A DNA stretch of 64,000 bases from an uncultured Chthonomonas sp. GTDB lineage: Bacteria; Armatimonadota; Chthonomonadetes; Chthonomonadales; Chthonomonadaceae. Numbering within the stretch: position 1 is the stretch's first letter; every line of letters starts with the position of its first letter. The translations under genes and the position numbers were made by a program. The stretch spans positions 1-64,000 of the forward strand of contig CAIXIX010000323.1 of NCBI GenBank assembly GCA_903919615.1. The letters are read 5' to 3'. This document shows positions 17,507 through 26,448 of this stretch, one piece after another. The notes below the pieces were generated by a model. The model was not told the DNA's origin. It was given only the letters and a program-made list of their open reading frames with translations, and made no database searches.

Positions 17507-18590
17507 GCTTTTCTCCAAGTGACTTCATGATCCCGAGGACTAACTGCAGGTTTTTTTCGCGGTCGAAGCGATCGACTGCGGTTTTCCGCGCTTCTACACC
17601 CATTTGCGTTCGAAGTTCGTGGTTTGTAACCAGCTCATCAAGATTGGCCTTCAGAGCGTCATAATCCTCTGCTTCAATCAGGCGGCCTGTGTTCGTACCA
17701 GCGAAGATCTCCGGAATACCACCCATTTTGGTTACTACTACTGGCATCCCAGCAGCCAGCGCCTCCAGAGACACGAGCGAGTAGCAGTCTGCACGTGTGG
17801 GCAGAGCAAAGACATCGCACATCTGGTAGAGATTGACTAGCTCAGCGCTGTTGTTGCCCAGGTTCTTGTGAACCACAACGCCAGCCTGTGGAACAACTTC
17901 ATCTCTCGTAACGATGTGCAGTTCAACTTTAACATCTTCGCTGATTTCGCTCATCCATCTCAGCAGCAGGTCGCCGCCTTTTCGCAGGAAATCGCCGCCT
18001 ACAAACAGGACGCGGACAACACCGTCGTTCTTTTTCGCTTCAGGATTGGGGCTATACAGGTTGACATCAACGCCCGGGGAGACCGGTGTGATTTTCTCTG
18101 CGGGAACTCCGTAGTCCTCGATCAGGCTCTTGGCCACCCACTTGTTCCATGGGAAGATGTGCTTTGCTTCCTGGTAGATTTTCTCGGTTGCGCGATGCTT
18201 CCAGCCGCCCATAAACTTGGCTCGCTTGCTGGTGTAACCGTAGTGATGGCCCATCTCTTCCATCTGCTTCGGCGTCATATCCATCAACATGAATGCGGGG
18301 CTCGCAGAAACCAGGTCGTGCACGCTCTTGGCTGCCCAGGTGGCCCAGAGCACGCCGTCATATTTTCGTGCATCGCCCAGACCGTTTCTGATTTCGGAGA
18401 TGCCGCGCATCGTACCTTTGATGCTGCTGGGCAGGCCCGGGATTTTGGAAAGCAATCCGCCGTTTTCGTATCGGACGGGAACCCATTTTGCTGTAACAGA
18501 AGAATCGGAAGATACTACGCGCTCGAAGTTGATAGCCTGAGTTCGAAGTCCTACTTGCTGGTCCATAACAAAAGCGAATTCCTGCATCAT
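17490..18590 (-). CDS. GT4 glycosyltransferase
   Basis: A 366-residue GT-B enzyme with PVSPGVDVNLYSP, VLFVGGDFLRKGG and the EX7E-containing CYSLVSLEALAAGMPVVV, then GGIPEIFAGTNTGRL. Its N-terminal domain resembles the GT4 at 13193-14275. The gene heads a - strand transcription unit: a conserved 48-bp promoter element ends about 65 bases upstream and a strong terminator lies just beyond that. A short leader hairpin (CCAGGT..ACCTGG, 18605-18620) precedes the GGAG ribosome site. Sugar specificity is unknown. Confidence 0.88.
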   Translation of the reverse strand: MMQEFAFVMDQQVGLRTQAINFERVVSSDSSVTAKWVPVRYENGGLLSKIPGLPSSIKGTMRGISEIRNGLGDARKYDGVLWATWAAKSVHDLVSASPAFMLMDMTPKQMEEMGHHYGYTSKRAKFMGGWKHRATEKIYQEAKHIFPWNKWVAKSLIEDYGVPAEKITPVSPGVDVNLYSPNPEAKKNDGVVRVLFVGGDFLRKGGDLLLRWMSEISEDVKVELHIVTRDEVVPQAGVVVHKNLGNNSAELVNLYQMCDVFALPTRADCYSLVSLEALAAGMPVVVTKMGGIPEIFAGTNTGRLIEAEDYDALKANLDELVTNHELRTQMGVEARKTAVDRFDREKNLQLVLGIMKSLGEKHAYAA

Positions 18591-18655
18591 CGTTCTCCAT
18601 GGCCAGGTCTTCTACCTGGTAAAGATTTTTGGAGTTGAACTGTAAGCGTCCTCAA

Positions 18656-18703
18656 CTCCTTACACGCACATTGTAGGACGCTACCGTTAATGCTCCATTA
18701 ATT
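18656..18703 (-). promoter_or_regulatory. conserved 48-bp promoter element of the GT4 gene
   Basis: On the minus strand this contains the perfect palindrome TTAATG-GAG-CATTAA (18687-18701), ACGGT, a TACAAT box (18670-18675) and GTGTAAGGAG. It matches the element upstream of the sigma-factor gene in order, spacing and total length. No canonical -35 box is present. Joint control of both units by one regulator is inferred. Confidence 0.55.
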
Positions 18704-18742
18704 AAAAAAGGGTGCGATCCCATTGTTAATGGGGTCGCACCC
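18704..18742 (-). terminator. intrinsic terminator after the serine-acetyltransferase-like gene
   Basis: A 15-bp stem with one G-T pair (GGGTGCGAYCCCATT and its complement, 3-base loop, 18710-18742) is followed on the minus strand by six T residues. This is a strong rho-independent terminator for the gene ending at 18768. It insulates the promoter element immediately downstream. Confidence 0.9.
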
Positions 18743-18767
18743 TGCATTGTCTTAATGATATTGTTAG

Positions 18768-19391
18768 TTACGCTTCGGCGGGAGCCTGTTCTTTCTTCAA
18801 TGGCAGAAGTTTTGCCGGCACGCCTACCGCAGTTCGGCCAGACGGCACATCGGAAACTACGACAGCATTTGCGCCGATACTGGCGCCATCGCCAATTGTA
18901 ATTGCTCCCAGAACGCGGGCGCCGGCGCCGATAAACACGTTATTTCCAATCGTTGGAAAAATGTGTTCGTTGCGCATTCCGATGGTAATGCTGCTGATAA
19001 GGCTAACATTGCAGCCTATCCTGCTTGCCATTACGACGGTTCCAACTGGATGAGGCACATACAATCCCGCTCCGATCTCTACCGACGCCGGTACGTCGAA
19101 GCCATACAGACAGAGATTCAGCCTGGATACAATTCCGGGAAGCACCGGAACATGCGCTCGCTTAAGCGCGAATGAGATGCGATACAGGAATGTAGCTCGC
19201 ATGCCGCATTGATTCCACAGCAGACGGAAACGATCCTGGGCCGAAACGCTGTTTGCAGCCTTATCTGGCATCCATATTCGTGCCCATGCGGCGAAATCGC
19301 CCGAGACGAGTTTCGCAAATCCATCGCGTTGGGACGAGGCGACAACTTCTTGCAATTCAGGGTGACCTCCCGGGCCTTGCGCATTCTCCAC
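18768..19391 (-). CDS. serine O-acetyltransferase-like hexapeptide protein
   Basis: A 207-residue left-handed beta-helix acyltransferase similar to serine acetyltransferases (CysE) and to WcaB-like enzymes of capsule loci. The C-terminal helix has VPHPVGTVVMASRIG, ITIGDGASIGANAVVV and GVPAKLL. The N-terminal helical part is shorter than in full CysE. In this setting it more likely acetylates the polysaccharide or a precursor than makes O-acetylserine. The start is GTG with AAGGATAAGG upstream. It follows the flippase gene by 16 bases and ends at a strong terminator, so it is the last gene of its operon. Confidence 0.82.
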   Translation of the reverse strand: MENAQGPGGHPELQEVVASSQRDGFAKLVSGDFAAWARIWMPDKAANSVSAQDRFRLLWNQCGMRATFLYRISFALKRAHVPVLPGIVSRLNLCLYGFDVPASVEIGAGLYVPHPVGTVVMASRIGCNVSLISSITIGMRNEHIFPTIGNNVFIGAGARVLGAITIGDGASIGANAVVVSDVPSGRTAVGVPAKLLPLKKEQAPAEA

Positions 19392-19407
19392 GCTCGAACC
19401 TTATCCT

Positions 19408-20865
19408 TTAAGCCTTTGATCGCCTGGAAAACATCTCGCGCATCGAAAGCAGATACTGCATATCCAGACACTTAAGCTTCCAGCAAGCGATGAGATAGAG
19501 CGGTAAGCCAGCGGCGATCGCCCCGAATACTGCGTTACTGTGGCGGGTGAAGTACATCAATATCCCCATCGGCACGCAGGCAGCCACTGCCTTGAAGAAG
19601 AGCTTGATGCTCTCGGTGCCGAAGGTGTGCGCTGGCAGCATCTGAATATAGGCCCATACCAGGTAAATCTCGAGCAGGACGTCGCTGAACGCGGCGCCGA
19701 TGGCTCCATTTGCCCAGAGCTTATGAGTAATGTATGATCCGGCAAAGCAGGCCGGAATGCCAAGAAAACAGGCAACGAACGAAGCGCGCATCATCTTCGA
19801 CTGCCCATCCGAAGATACGACTACGGTGCCAAGAACACATCCGAGGTAGAACATGAACACTGCTAGTCCGTCCACCTGAAGCACGGGCACGCTCCCGATA
19901 AAATCGTGTGGATAGTGCAGCAGGGCGATGAGCCGATCTGGTGCGCCAATGAAAATAGCAGTTATTGGAACACCGCAGATCACAATCATAGCAAGGAGCT
20001 TTCGAGCTAGCGCGTTGAACTGCTCGGCGCTATCTCGATGCAACCGCGACAGAGTTGGAAGCACCGCAGAGGTAAGCGCAACCGGTATGATCATTGTTGA
20101 TCCCACAAGCCTGAAGGCGGCCGCATACCAACCTACAGTTTTATCATTTGTTACGAGGTTAAGGACCACAGGGTCTGTTTGACCATAAAGTGTGCGGCAC
20201 ACGAGATAGCCTACAAAGGGCAAGCCAGCCGTTACAATGTATTTAATCGCCTGCTTTGTGGGCCACAGCCACCTCGCCATCATCAACCTAATGGTCGAGA
20301 GGTTAACCATTAATGAGACCGCACCGCTAAAAAGTGTTACGGAAGCCAGAGACCAGAGAGGCGCCTTCATGATGACTAGAACAATGGAGATCGTTGATGA
20401 AAGGCATTTCTCAATGATAATTGCGATGCTCTGACGGGGTATGTTTTCGTGACCCTGCATCGCGCTTCCGATGGCATCGTTGAGAGCAATCACCATCATA
20501 CCCAGGGAGCTTGCCACGACGAGGCTTCTGGTGATCGCTGGATACCCCATGGCCCGGATTAACAGGATTGCGCCGCAAGTGGCAAGCAAGCCAGTGACTA
20601 CTCTTACCGCTATGGCCGCAGAAAGCAGTTCCGCGGTTCGCTCACGATCGCGCGCGATCTCTCTTACCAGCACCGAGGAAGTCCCCAACGGCACCATAAC
20701 AGCAAATATCGAAACAAACGAGCCCGCGAACGCGAGCTTACCCAGCCCGGTTGCGCCAACGTATCGAGGCAAATAGAGGGTCACTATAAAGGTAAGCAGC
20801 CAGGAGATAGCCTGAGTCACCAGCGATGCCAGCACGTTGCGTGCTACGACTCGAGAACCGGTCAT
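19408..20865 (-). CDS. Wzx-like polysaccharide flippase
   Basis: A 485-residue integral membrane protein with about 12-14 hydrophobic segments. Its N-terminus (NVLASLVTQAISWLLTFIV, then LPRYVGATGLGKLAFAGSF) is typical of the oligosaccharide flippase/MATE-like group. It should move undecaprenyl-linked repeat units across the inner membrane before polymerisation. The start overlaps the stop of the O-antigen-ligase-like gene by four bases (ATGA), so translation is coupled. Length is normal for Wzx. Confidence 0.88.
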   Translation of the reverse strand: MTGSRVVARNVLASLVTQAISWLLTFIVTLYLPRYVGATGLGKLAFAGSFVSIFAVMVPLGTSSVLVREIARDRERTAELLSAAIAVRVVTGLLATCGAILLIRAMGYPAITRSLVVASSLGMMVIALNDAIGSAMQGHENIPRQSIAIIIEKCLSSTISIVLVIMKAPLWSLASVTLFSGAVSLMVNLSTIRLMMARWLWPTKQAIKYIVTAGLPFVGYLVCRTLYGQTDPVVLNLVTNDKTVGWYAAAFRLVGSTMIIPVALTSAVLPTLSRLHRDSAEQFNALARKLLAMIVICGVPITAIFIGAPDRLIALLHYPHDFIGSVPVLQVDGLAVFMFYLGCVLGTVVVSSDGQSKMMRASFVACFLGIPACFAGSYITHKLWANGAIGAAFSDVLLEIYLVWAYIQMLPAHTFGTESIKLFFKAVAACVPMGILMYFTRHSNAVFGAIAAGLPLYLIACWKLKCLDMQYLLSMREMFSRRSKA

Positions 20866-22376
20866 GTTGCGGCCTCCACCAGGGGCTGCCTATCGTGGCT
20901 TCCATCTTTAATACCGGCCAGAACACCGGTCCAGAATCCGGCATACAACATGTCTCGGAACATGGCGAGCTGCAGATCCAGCAATCCGAAGACAATGAGA
21001 ATGCATATAACGATCAAACAATAGGTTGCCACCGCCTTTACATGCGGAGTGCTTTTGTCGTCTTTTAGTACCTGGCTCGCAGTAATAATGATCGCAGCCA
21101 CCATCATCCAGAATGATATATAGCCAATCGTACCTGTGCGCATCCAGACCCACAGAACAGAGTTGTGGGGCATGATGTCCCAGTACTCATAAACGCTGCT
21201 GATATCGACGATGGGAGCCACATGCAGAAAGTGCTTGCCGTAACCAAAGCCCTGAATCGGCGCAGATTTGACTGTCTCAAGTATATCCACATTTTCTGCA
21301 TCTCGATAGGCATTTGAGGCAGCATCACGTGGGTTTGGTGAAATAATCGATCCAATTGCTAGTGCAGGCTGTGCAAAGGCGCTGGAGCTGTCTTTAAAGA
21401 CCTGATAGTAGCAAAAGAAGGCTACAACGAGACCAACAGCAATGAGGCGAATGCGAGTTCGAGCGGTTGGCAGAGCACGGTCTGCGGCAAGAAACAATAA
21501 CGGAATGGCGATCGCGATGGCAGCCGTACCCGCGCGTCGATTCGTGGCCAGATTGCCCATTATCACCATCGGCAGCATGATCCACATAAAGGTCCGAAGA
21601 CGAGGATACACTTTGAAAACGGTGAGAATGATAACCATCAGTTCAAAGTTATCGAAGAGAAATGCCTCTTCGTGCGAACCGACACCTTGATCGGGTAAAG
21701 GAGCGCCGCCAAGGGTAATGTATCGGCGGAAGGTGTACATTATCCCCTTTATCGCCATACAGATCGCCATGGCCCACATCAGCTTCTCGACCTGCTTACG
21801 CTCCTTCACGAGGTTCACGGCCATCAGGTAGGAGACCATGAAATAGAACTCTGGCCTTACCTCCATCAGCGACACCTTGAAGTCGCCTCCGCTAAGCATT
21901 CCAATGATCCAGCCCATCATTACGAAGCACATATAGGCGCAAATCGGCCAGAACAGGCTGCCTTTAATCAGCTTCATTTTGTGCATGTATACGGCCCTTG
22001 CAAAAGAGAAGGAACCGGCTGTTAGCAGCACAACCTCCACCAGATTAAGGGGTATCCCCTTGAAATCTGCATGGGCGAAGCGTTGAACAATCGTGTTTAC
22101 ATTCCAGAAGAAGGGAACCTGGTCCGTAATGGAATCCGAGTAGCCGCAAGGATACTGCTCAAACAGGCAAACCGAGAGGAACAAAATGTAGAGAGTGATC
22201 TGAGGATAGTGCCACAGAAAGAAGCCGGCAGCAATGAGGATTATAATGACGATCGGCATGACGATATTGGGTACCGCCACTGCGATGCCAGCTATCACCA
22301 GACCAATAATCAGGCCAAGAAAGGTGTAGCGCCGCGTTCGATTCCGGTCTTTCTGTCGAAAGCCTTCTGCGGTCAT
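20862..22376 (-). CDS. O-antigen ligase/polymerase-like membrane protein
   Basis: A 504-residue protein with about ten or more membrane segments and a large loop between them. PHNSVLWVWMRTGTIGYISF, near residue 405, matches the Wzy_C/O-antigen ligase signature, where the histidine is functionally important. In a cluster with Wzx, Wzz and Wza it most likely acts as the polymerase (Wzy) that joins repeat units in the periplasm; a ligase role cannot be excluded. It is coupled to the flippase gene. Confidence 0.85.
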   Translation of the reverse strand: MTAEGFRQKDRNRTRRYTFLGLIIGLVIAGIAVAVPNIVMPIVIIILIAAGFFLWHYPQITLYILFLSVCLFEQYPCGYSDSITDQVPFFWNVNTIVQRFAHADFKGIPLNLVEVVLLTAGSFSFARAVYMHKMKLIKGSLFWPICAYMCFVMMGWIIGMLSGGDFKVSLMEVRPEFYFMVSYLMAVNLVKERKQVEKLMWAMAICMAIKGIMYTFRRYITLGGAPLPDQGVGSHEEAFLFDNFELMVIILTVFKVYPRLRTFMWIMLPMVIMGNLATNRRAGTAAIAIAIPLLFLAADRALPTARTRIRLIAVGLVVAFFCYYQVFKDSSSAFAQPALAIGSIISPNPRDAASNAYRDAENVDILETVKSAPIQGFGYGKHFLHVAPIVDISSVYEYWDIMPHNSVLWVWMRTGTIGYISFWMMVAAIIITASQVLKDDKSTPHVKAVATYCLIVICILIVFGLLDLQLAMFRDMLYAGFWTGVLAGIKDGSHDRQPLVEAAT

Positions 22377-22521
22377 AACCGCCGATGTTGTGTTCTTTAC
22401 TAATTTTATGGCCGCGTCACCAGATGCAATTTGAAGCGCACCAGAAAAAGACTGCGTAGCGCTTTACTGATTTTTGATTCTTTCGTCACGGAAAGCAACG
22501 TCCATTTCGTCTGTGCGAGTT

Positions 22522-22680
22522 TTATGGTGGTTTAGGCGGCATTACCACAGGCTTTGTAAGCTCTCTGATCAGGATCGCCAGTATCCAGATTGCAAGGAAT
22601 ATCCAGGTCCGCCGCGTGATCTTTTTGCTGAACATGCCCACCGCAGCAAACATGAAGATCAGAGGGAGGATCAGATTCAC
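22522..22680 (-). CDS. 52-residue single-pass membrane protein
   Basis: A short gene, read directly from the sequence. It starts with GTG inside GTGA, sharing four bases with the stop of the preceding glycosyltransferase, and runs 53 codons to TAA. The translation begins NLILPLIFMFAAVGMFSKK, continues with a basic KKITRR turn and a second hydrophobic stretch (WIFLAIWILAILI), then ends KPVVMPPKPP. It therefore has one or two short membrane helices. Coupling and composition argue that it is real. Function is unknown; it may be an accessory subunit of the polysaccharide synthase. Confidence 0.65.
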   Translation of the reverse strand: MNLILPLIFMFAAVGMFSKKITRRTWIFLAIWILAILIRELTKPVVMPPKPP

Positions 22681-24008
22681 TTTTCAGGCACCTCCGCCGG
22701 TGTCTCATCCGTGCGAGAAGCGGAAGCTGTGGGCACTGCAACCCTCTCCGTTCGAACCCACTCCTGCTGCTGCTTGCCCTTGCCCGGCTTCAGGAAACGA
22801 ACAATATAAAGCGCGAACTTCCATACGATGTAGAAGGGAGCCTTCAGCAGAGAGCTGTAAGCAGTCCGAGGGGCGCCTGCAACCGCCATGCCTCCGAACA
22901 CATAGGTAACAAAGGCGGCAAGAATGAACGCGCACAGTGCGATCCAACCGCTAGCATGGAGCAGAAGGTGGTATTTCACGCCAAGTGCGATGACGATGGT
23001 CCATAGAACAACAAAGACTGCAACCTCTGATAGCGGCGGCACCATCAGGCTAAAGCCAGCTTCGAGAAGCACTAGGCTTCGCCTGCGAAACGAATCCCGG
23101 ATAAGTGGACGAGCACGGTCTTTTAAGAGGCGGTACCTGCCACCTTCCCACCGCTCGCGCTGAGAGGCTGCTTGTGTCGCAGTCACCGGCATCTGGGCTC
23201 GAACACGTGCTGAGGGTACATATCCAACGTGGATATTGAATAGGTGCACCAGGTCCAATCCGTAATCAACATCCTCGGTTACGCTGTTGCCTCGCCATGG
23301 CGCAGTCTCAAATACCTTGCGGGTGAAGCCCATACCATTCCCTTTTAGGCTGATCGTTAGGCCTAGCCAGGAACAGCCGAGTGGCCGCACGTGATTGTAC
23401 AGCTCGAAGGCCGCATCCATGAGGGATGCCCTCCAGCTGTCGCCCCCGTTCAATACGCCGTAGCGTCCCTGCAGTGCACAGCACCCACGCGCGTCTTTCC
23501 GCTTTTCCAGGTGTCTCGTCATCACCCAGGTAAAGTCTTCCGCCACCCATGTATCGGCATCCACGACGATAAAGCAATCTGCCTGTACTGAGCGTGACAG
23601 AAGCTGATCAACGGCCCACGCAAGAGCGTAGCCCTTGCCACGTTCCTCTTTATTAAATCGTTCCAGCACCGTAACGCCGCGGCTGCGAGCAATCTCAGCA
23701 GTTCGGTCTGTGCAGTTATCGGCGATCACGACGATTTCAAACAGGTCGGCCGCATATTTCTGAGCCTGAACGCTATCCAGCGTGGCCTCCAGCACTTCCT
23801 CCTCGTTATGCGCGGGAATCATGACGATTGTTCTTAAATGGTCCGGCGCCGCGAGCTCCTGGGCTGAAATGGTGTCTGCAGCGCGCGGCCATCGGAGCGC
23901 CATAGCTGCCGCGAGCATCAATCCGAGCAGGTACAAGACGATGACTACAACTGGAATAGAGCAAAGCCCTGCAGCCAGGGAGTAGATGTGAATGACATCA
24001 CCTATCAT
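22677..24008 (-). CDS. processive GT2 (cellulose/hyaluronan-synthase-like) membrane glycosyltransferase
   Basis: A 443-residue membrane GT2. The N-terminal helix is followed by TIVMIPAHNEEEVLEAT, VVIADNCTDRT, VVDADTWV (DxD), SVTEDVDYGLDL (TED) and the QxxRW motif as QRERW. Three or more C-terminal hydrophobic helices follow. These are the signatures of processive family-2 synthases, although in Wzx/Wzy loci similar enzymes can add single sugars. The ATG at 24008 is chosen because it overlaps the CpsD-like stop codon (ATGA); an upstream in-frame start would add seven residues. It is coupled to the small downstream ORF. Confidence 0.87.
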   Translation of the reverse strand: MIGDVIHIYSLAAGLCSIPVVVIVLYLLGLMLAAAMALRWPRAADTISAQELAAPDHLRTIVMIPAHNEEEVLEATLDSVQAQKYAADLFEIVVIADNCTDRTAEIARSRGVTVLERFNKEERGKGYALAWAVDQLLSRSVQADCFIVVDADTWVAEDFTWVMTRHLEKRKDARGCCALQGRYGVLNGGDSWRASLMDAAFELYNHVRPLGCSWLGLTISLKGNGMGFTRKVFETAPWRGNSVTEDVDYGLDLVHLFNIHVGYVPSARVRAQMPVTATQAASQRERWEGGRYRLLKDRARPLIRDSFRRRSLVLLEAGFSLMVPPLSEVAVFVVLWTIVIALGVKYHLLLHASGWIALCAFILAAFVTYVFGGMAVAGAPRTAYSSLLKAPFYIVWKFALYIVRFLKPGKGKQQQEWVRTERVAVPTASASRTDETPAEVPEK

Positions 24009-24835
24009 AGGAGCCGCTTCCTTATCCATTCAGGACCGGAGAACTTAACGCGGTTTAGGACCAGGCCGACAATTGACGATCGGCCCACCACATCGATGGC
24101 ATCCTTAGCGGTGACGGTCGGAGTGGCGCCAGCACGGGTCACAAACACAATCCCATCTGTTTCGCCGGCAAGAGGCAACAGATTGCCTGATGCTACTGAA
24201 GGCAGATCGATTACGATTAGATCGAAGTGCTCTCGCAGAGCGGCAATGACACCTGGCAGGTCTGGAGATCTCGCAATTTTTGCCGCATTATCAGGAATTT
24301 TACCGGCTGGGACAACCGACAATCCACCTCTATCTGTGAACCGATAGGTTGGTACTTCAGCAAAGGGATCTGGCACTGCGCCACACCGTTCGAGAAGCGA
24401 GATTATGCCATTATCGACGCAGTTGATTCCATTGCGGTCTGCAATATCGTCGCTATTCATACTCAGGTCGACCAGGCATACCTTGCGCCACGTGCTGTGA
24501 GAAGCGCTCTCTGCGAGATTCTCCGCGACCGTAGTCTTGCCTTCGCCATCTACGGCGCTTGTAACTCCAATGACATATCGTGCGCCGTATCCTGTGTGTG
24601 ATTTGCTGTTTGAGATACTGCACGATGTCTGGACGAGGTTGCGCTCAACTTCTGCCCAGAGGTGCTCAAACTCTTGCGTAGGTATACGCCTTATTTTGGG
24701 TTCGACCGTAGCGATGCGAGTCGGCCCACTGCTGCCTGCACTGTTTTCAGCAGGCTGGTCGTGGATTTCCGACGCGCCGATCGCGACATGTTGTACACCC
24801 ATTGGAATGTTGTTCTGTGTAACGTAGTTATCCAT
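24005..24835 (-). CDS. CpsD/CapB-like P-loop protein (BY-kinase family)
   Basis: A 276-residue ParA-like ATPase of the bacterial tyrosine kinase group. Walker A is VDGEGKTTVAENL and a Walker B-like segment is LIVIDLPSV. The Walker A' segment reads CLVDLSMNSDD, so the second Asp of the usual DxDxR is Ser. The C-terminus (VKFSGPEWIRKRLL) lacks the tyrosine cluster that such kinases autophosphorylate. It probably partners with the adjacent Wzz protein to control chain length or assembly, with doubtful kinase activity. The ATG at 24835 overlaps the end of wzz; upstream in-frame starts lie within wzz. Confidence 0.82.
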   Translation of the reverse strand: MDNYVTQNNIPMGVQHVAIGASEIHDQPAENSAGSSGPTRIATVEPKIRRIPTQEFEHLWAEVERNLVQTSCSISNSKSHTGYGARYVIGVTSAVDGEGKTTVAENLAESASHSTWRKVCLVDLSMNSDDIADRNGINCVDNGIISLLERCGAVPDPFAEVPTYRFTDRGGLSVVPAGKIPDNAAKIARSPDLPGVIAALREHFDLIVIDLPSVASGNLLPLAGETDGIVFVTRAGATPTVTAKDAIDVVGRSSIVGLVLNRVKFSGPEWIRKRLL

Positions 24836-26336
24836 CAGTATCGTGTGCTTTTTGCCTTGTTGACCGATCTTTCCCTCGAGAGACATCGGCAATACAAATC
24901 AGCAAGGGTACATCGAGGCGTGTTGCCACGTCATCGCCATAACGTATGGTTGGATCTGCCCACTCCGCGACAAGCGTGAGACCAAAGCCTACAATCAAGC
25001 TTACTATAACAAGCCCGATCAACATCATCATGGTCTTTTTCTTGTTGGATGATGTCTGCGCAAGGATCGTGCCTATCGGCCGCAAAGCGGACATTGCAGC
25101 GAGCTTGTCCAACTGGCGGTTAATCTGCGCCTGCTCTTTTCGTTTAACCAGATCCTCATACTGCGTCTTCAGGATATTGAAATCGCGCGTTCTGTCATTA
25201 AGGTTTGCCTCAGCCTGGGGCATACTTGCGACGAGCCCTTCATATTTCGTAATTAGAGCTCGTGTCTCCGCAATCTGGGCCTTCTGGGTGTTCTCGTCAA
25301 TCGTTGCCTGGGTTAAGTCCTGAGTTAACTTGCGATATTCCGGGTTATCCTGAAGTACCGTTTCTGTAACGTTCTTGCCTGAGCCTGAATCTGCGTCGGC
25401 CTCTTTTTTCATCTGCTTCTGAAGCTCGGCAATCTGGCTATCTAACGCTTTAACTCGGTCGCTCTCGGGCAGCCATCCTTCGACTATCAGGTTGCTGCGC
25501 TTCGTCTGCAGGTCGCTGATTTGCGCCATTACGGGGCTGTTGGCGATGTGCTGCTCAAGGACGCTGGTAGGTTTGATGGTCTTTATCTGATCCATCAAAA
25601 CCTTTCGCCTTAGTTCGCCATTGTGAGAGTTGTTCAATTGATCGTCCAGGCGCGCTCGGTAAGTGCTTAACTGGATAATCGTATCCGATTGCGCTTCGGG
25701 GGTGTTGCCCGAATTTTTCTGCTTGAAGTCGATGAGCGCATTCTCGGACTCACGCATTCTCGCAAGGTAGTGGTTCAACTGGTCGTCGAGAAAATCTGAG
25801 GTCGCTGCTGTCTGCCTCTGGCGCGCGTTGCCGACCTCGTCGATATACTCCTGCTGAAACGCTTTGACGATCTCCTCGCACTCTGGCCCGTTGGGCCATG
25901 TGAGGTTAATCGAGAGGACAGTATCGCTATCGTAAGCGACGTGCAGCCCTTTTATTACGTCGGCAACGCGAGGATCGGGTTTTTTGGCGTTAATCGCTAA
26001 CGGTCTCGCCAGTTCAGCACGCTGAAGCGCTCGATCCATAAAACCGCCGGGACGGTCATCCTGCAGCCATTCGTTAAACCGGTTACTGTTGTTCTGCGCA
26101 ATTGAGATATAGATGTTGTCAAAGCCGGTCTTCGAGCCTTCTGTAAGCCGTGAAAGCCCCTGGGGCAGACCATCCGACTGGCAGAGTACGAGTGCTGTTG
26201 CCGAGAACTGAGGTTTCTTGCGGGCCAGGAGAACGGATGGCAGTAACCCGATGACGACTACTGCAACAACAAAGAGGTGCTTGTATCGAAAGAAGGCATC
26301 CGCAGCACGATAGGCGATAGGGGTTCTTCCAATCAT
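24828..26336 (-). CDS. Wzz/GumC-type chain-length determinant protein
   Basis: A 502-residue polysaccharide co-polymerase. An N-terminal membrane helix (HLFVVAVVVIGLLPSVLLA) is followed by a long periplasmic coiled-coil region, a GNVR-like segment (DRTRDFNILKTQYEDLVKRK) and a C-terminal helix (MMMLIGLVIVSLIVGFGL), with a short cytoplasmic tail of about 40 residues. It sets or assists polymer length in Wzy-dependent export. The cytoplasmic P-loop partner is encoded separately by the next gene, which it overlaps by eight bases. The preceding gene encodes the outer-membrane exporter. Confidence 0.9.
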   Translation of the reverse strand: MIGRTPIAYRAADAFFRYKHLFVVAVVVIGLLPSVLLARKKPQFSATALVLCQSDGLPQGLSRLTEGSKTGFDNIYISIAQNNSNRFNEWLQDDRPGGFMDRALQRAELARPLAINAKKPDPRVADVIKGLHVAYDSDTVLSINLTWPNGPECEEIVKAFQQEYIDEVGNARQRQTAATSDFLDDQLNHYLARMRESENALIDFKQKNSGNTPEAQSDTIIQLSTYRARLDDQLNNSHNGELRRKVLMDQIKTIKPTSVLEQHIANSPVMAQISDLQTKRSNLIVEGWLPESDRVKALDSQIAELQKQMKKEADADSGSGKNVTETVLQDNPEYRKLTQDLTQATIDENTQKAQIAETRALITKYEGLVASMPQAEANLNDRTRDFNILKTQYEDLVKRKEQAQINRQLDKLAAMSALRPIGTILAQTSSNKKKTMMMLIGLVIVSLIVGFGLTLVAEWADPTIRYGDDVATRLDVPLLICIADVSRGKDRSTRQKAHDTDG

Positions 26337-26448
26337 AACGAGATCGCCTTACTCATGGTGTGAACTTCAGGAGCCAGAAATTCCGGCGCTGTGTCCGAAG
26401 CCTTATTTATTTGTGTTCTAAGTATGTGCATCAATGGCATCATATGCG

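Noticed and set aside
24836-24892. Upstream starts for the CpsD-like gene
   Set aside because: The added residues are a shifted reading of the wzz 3' end, without a ribosome site; the ATG overlapping the wzz end fits coupling.
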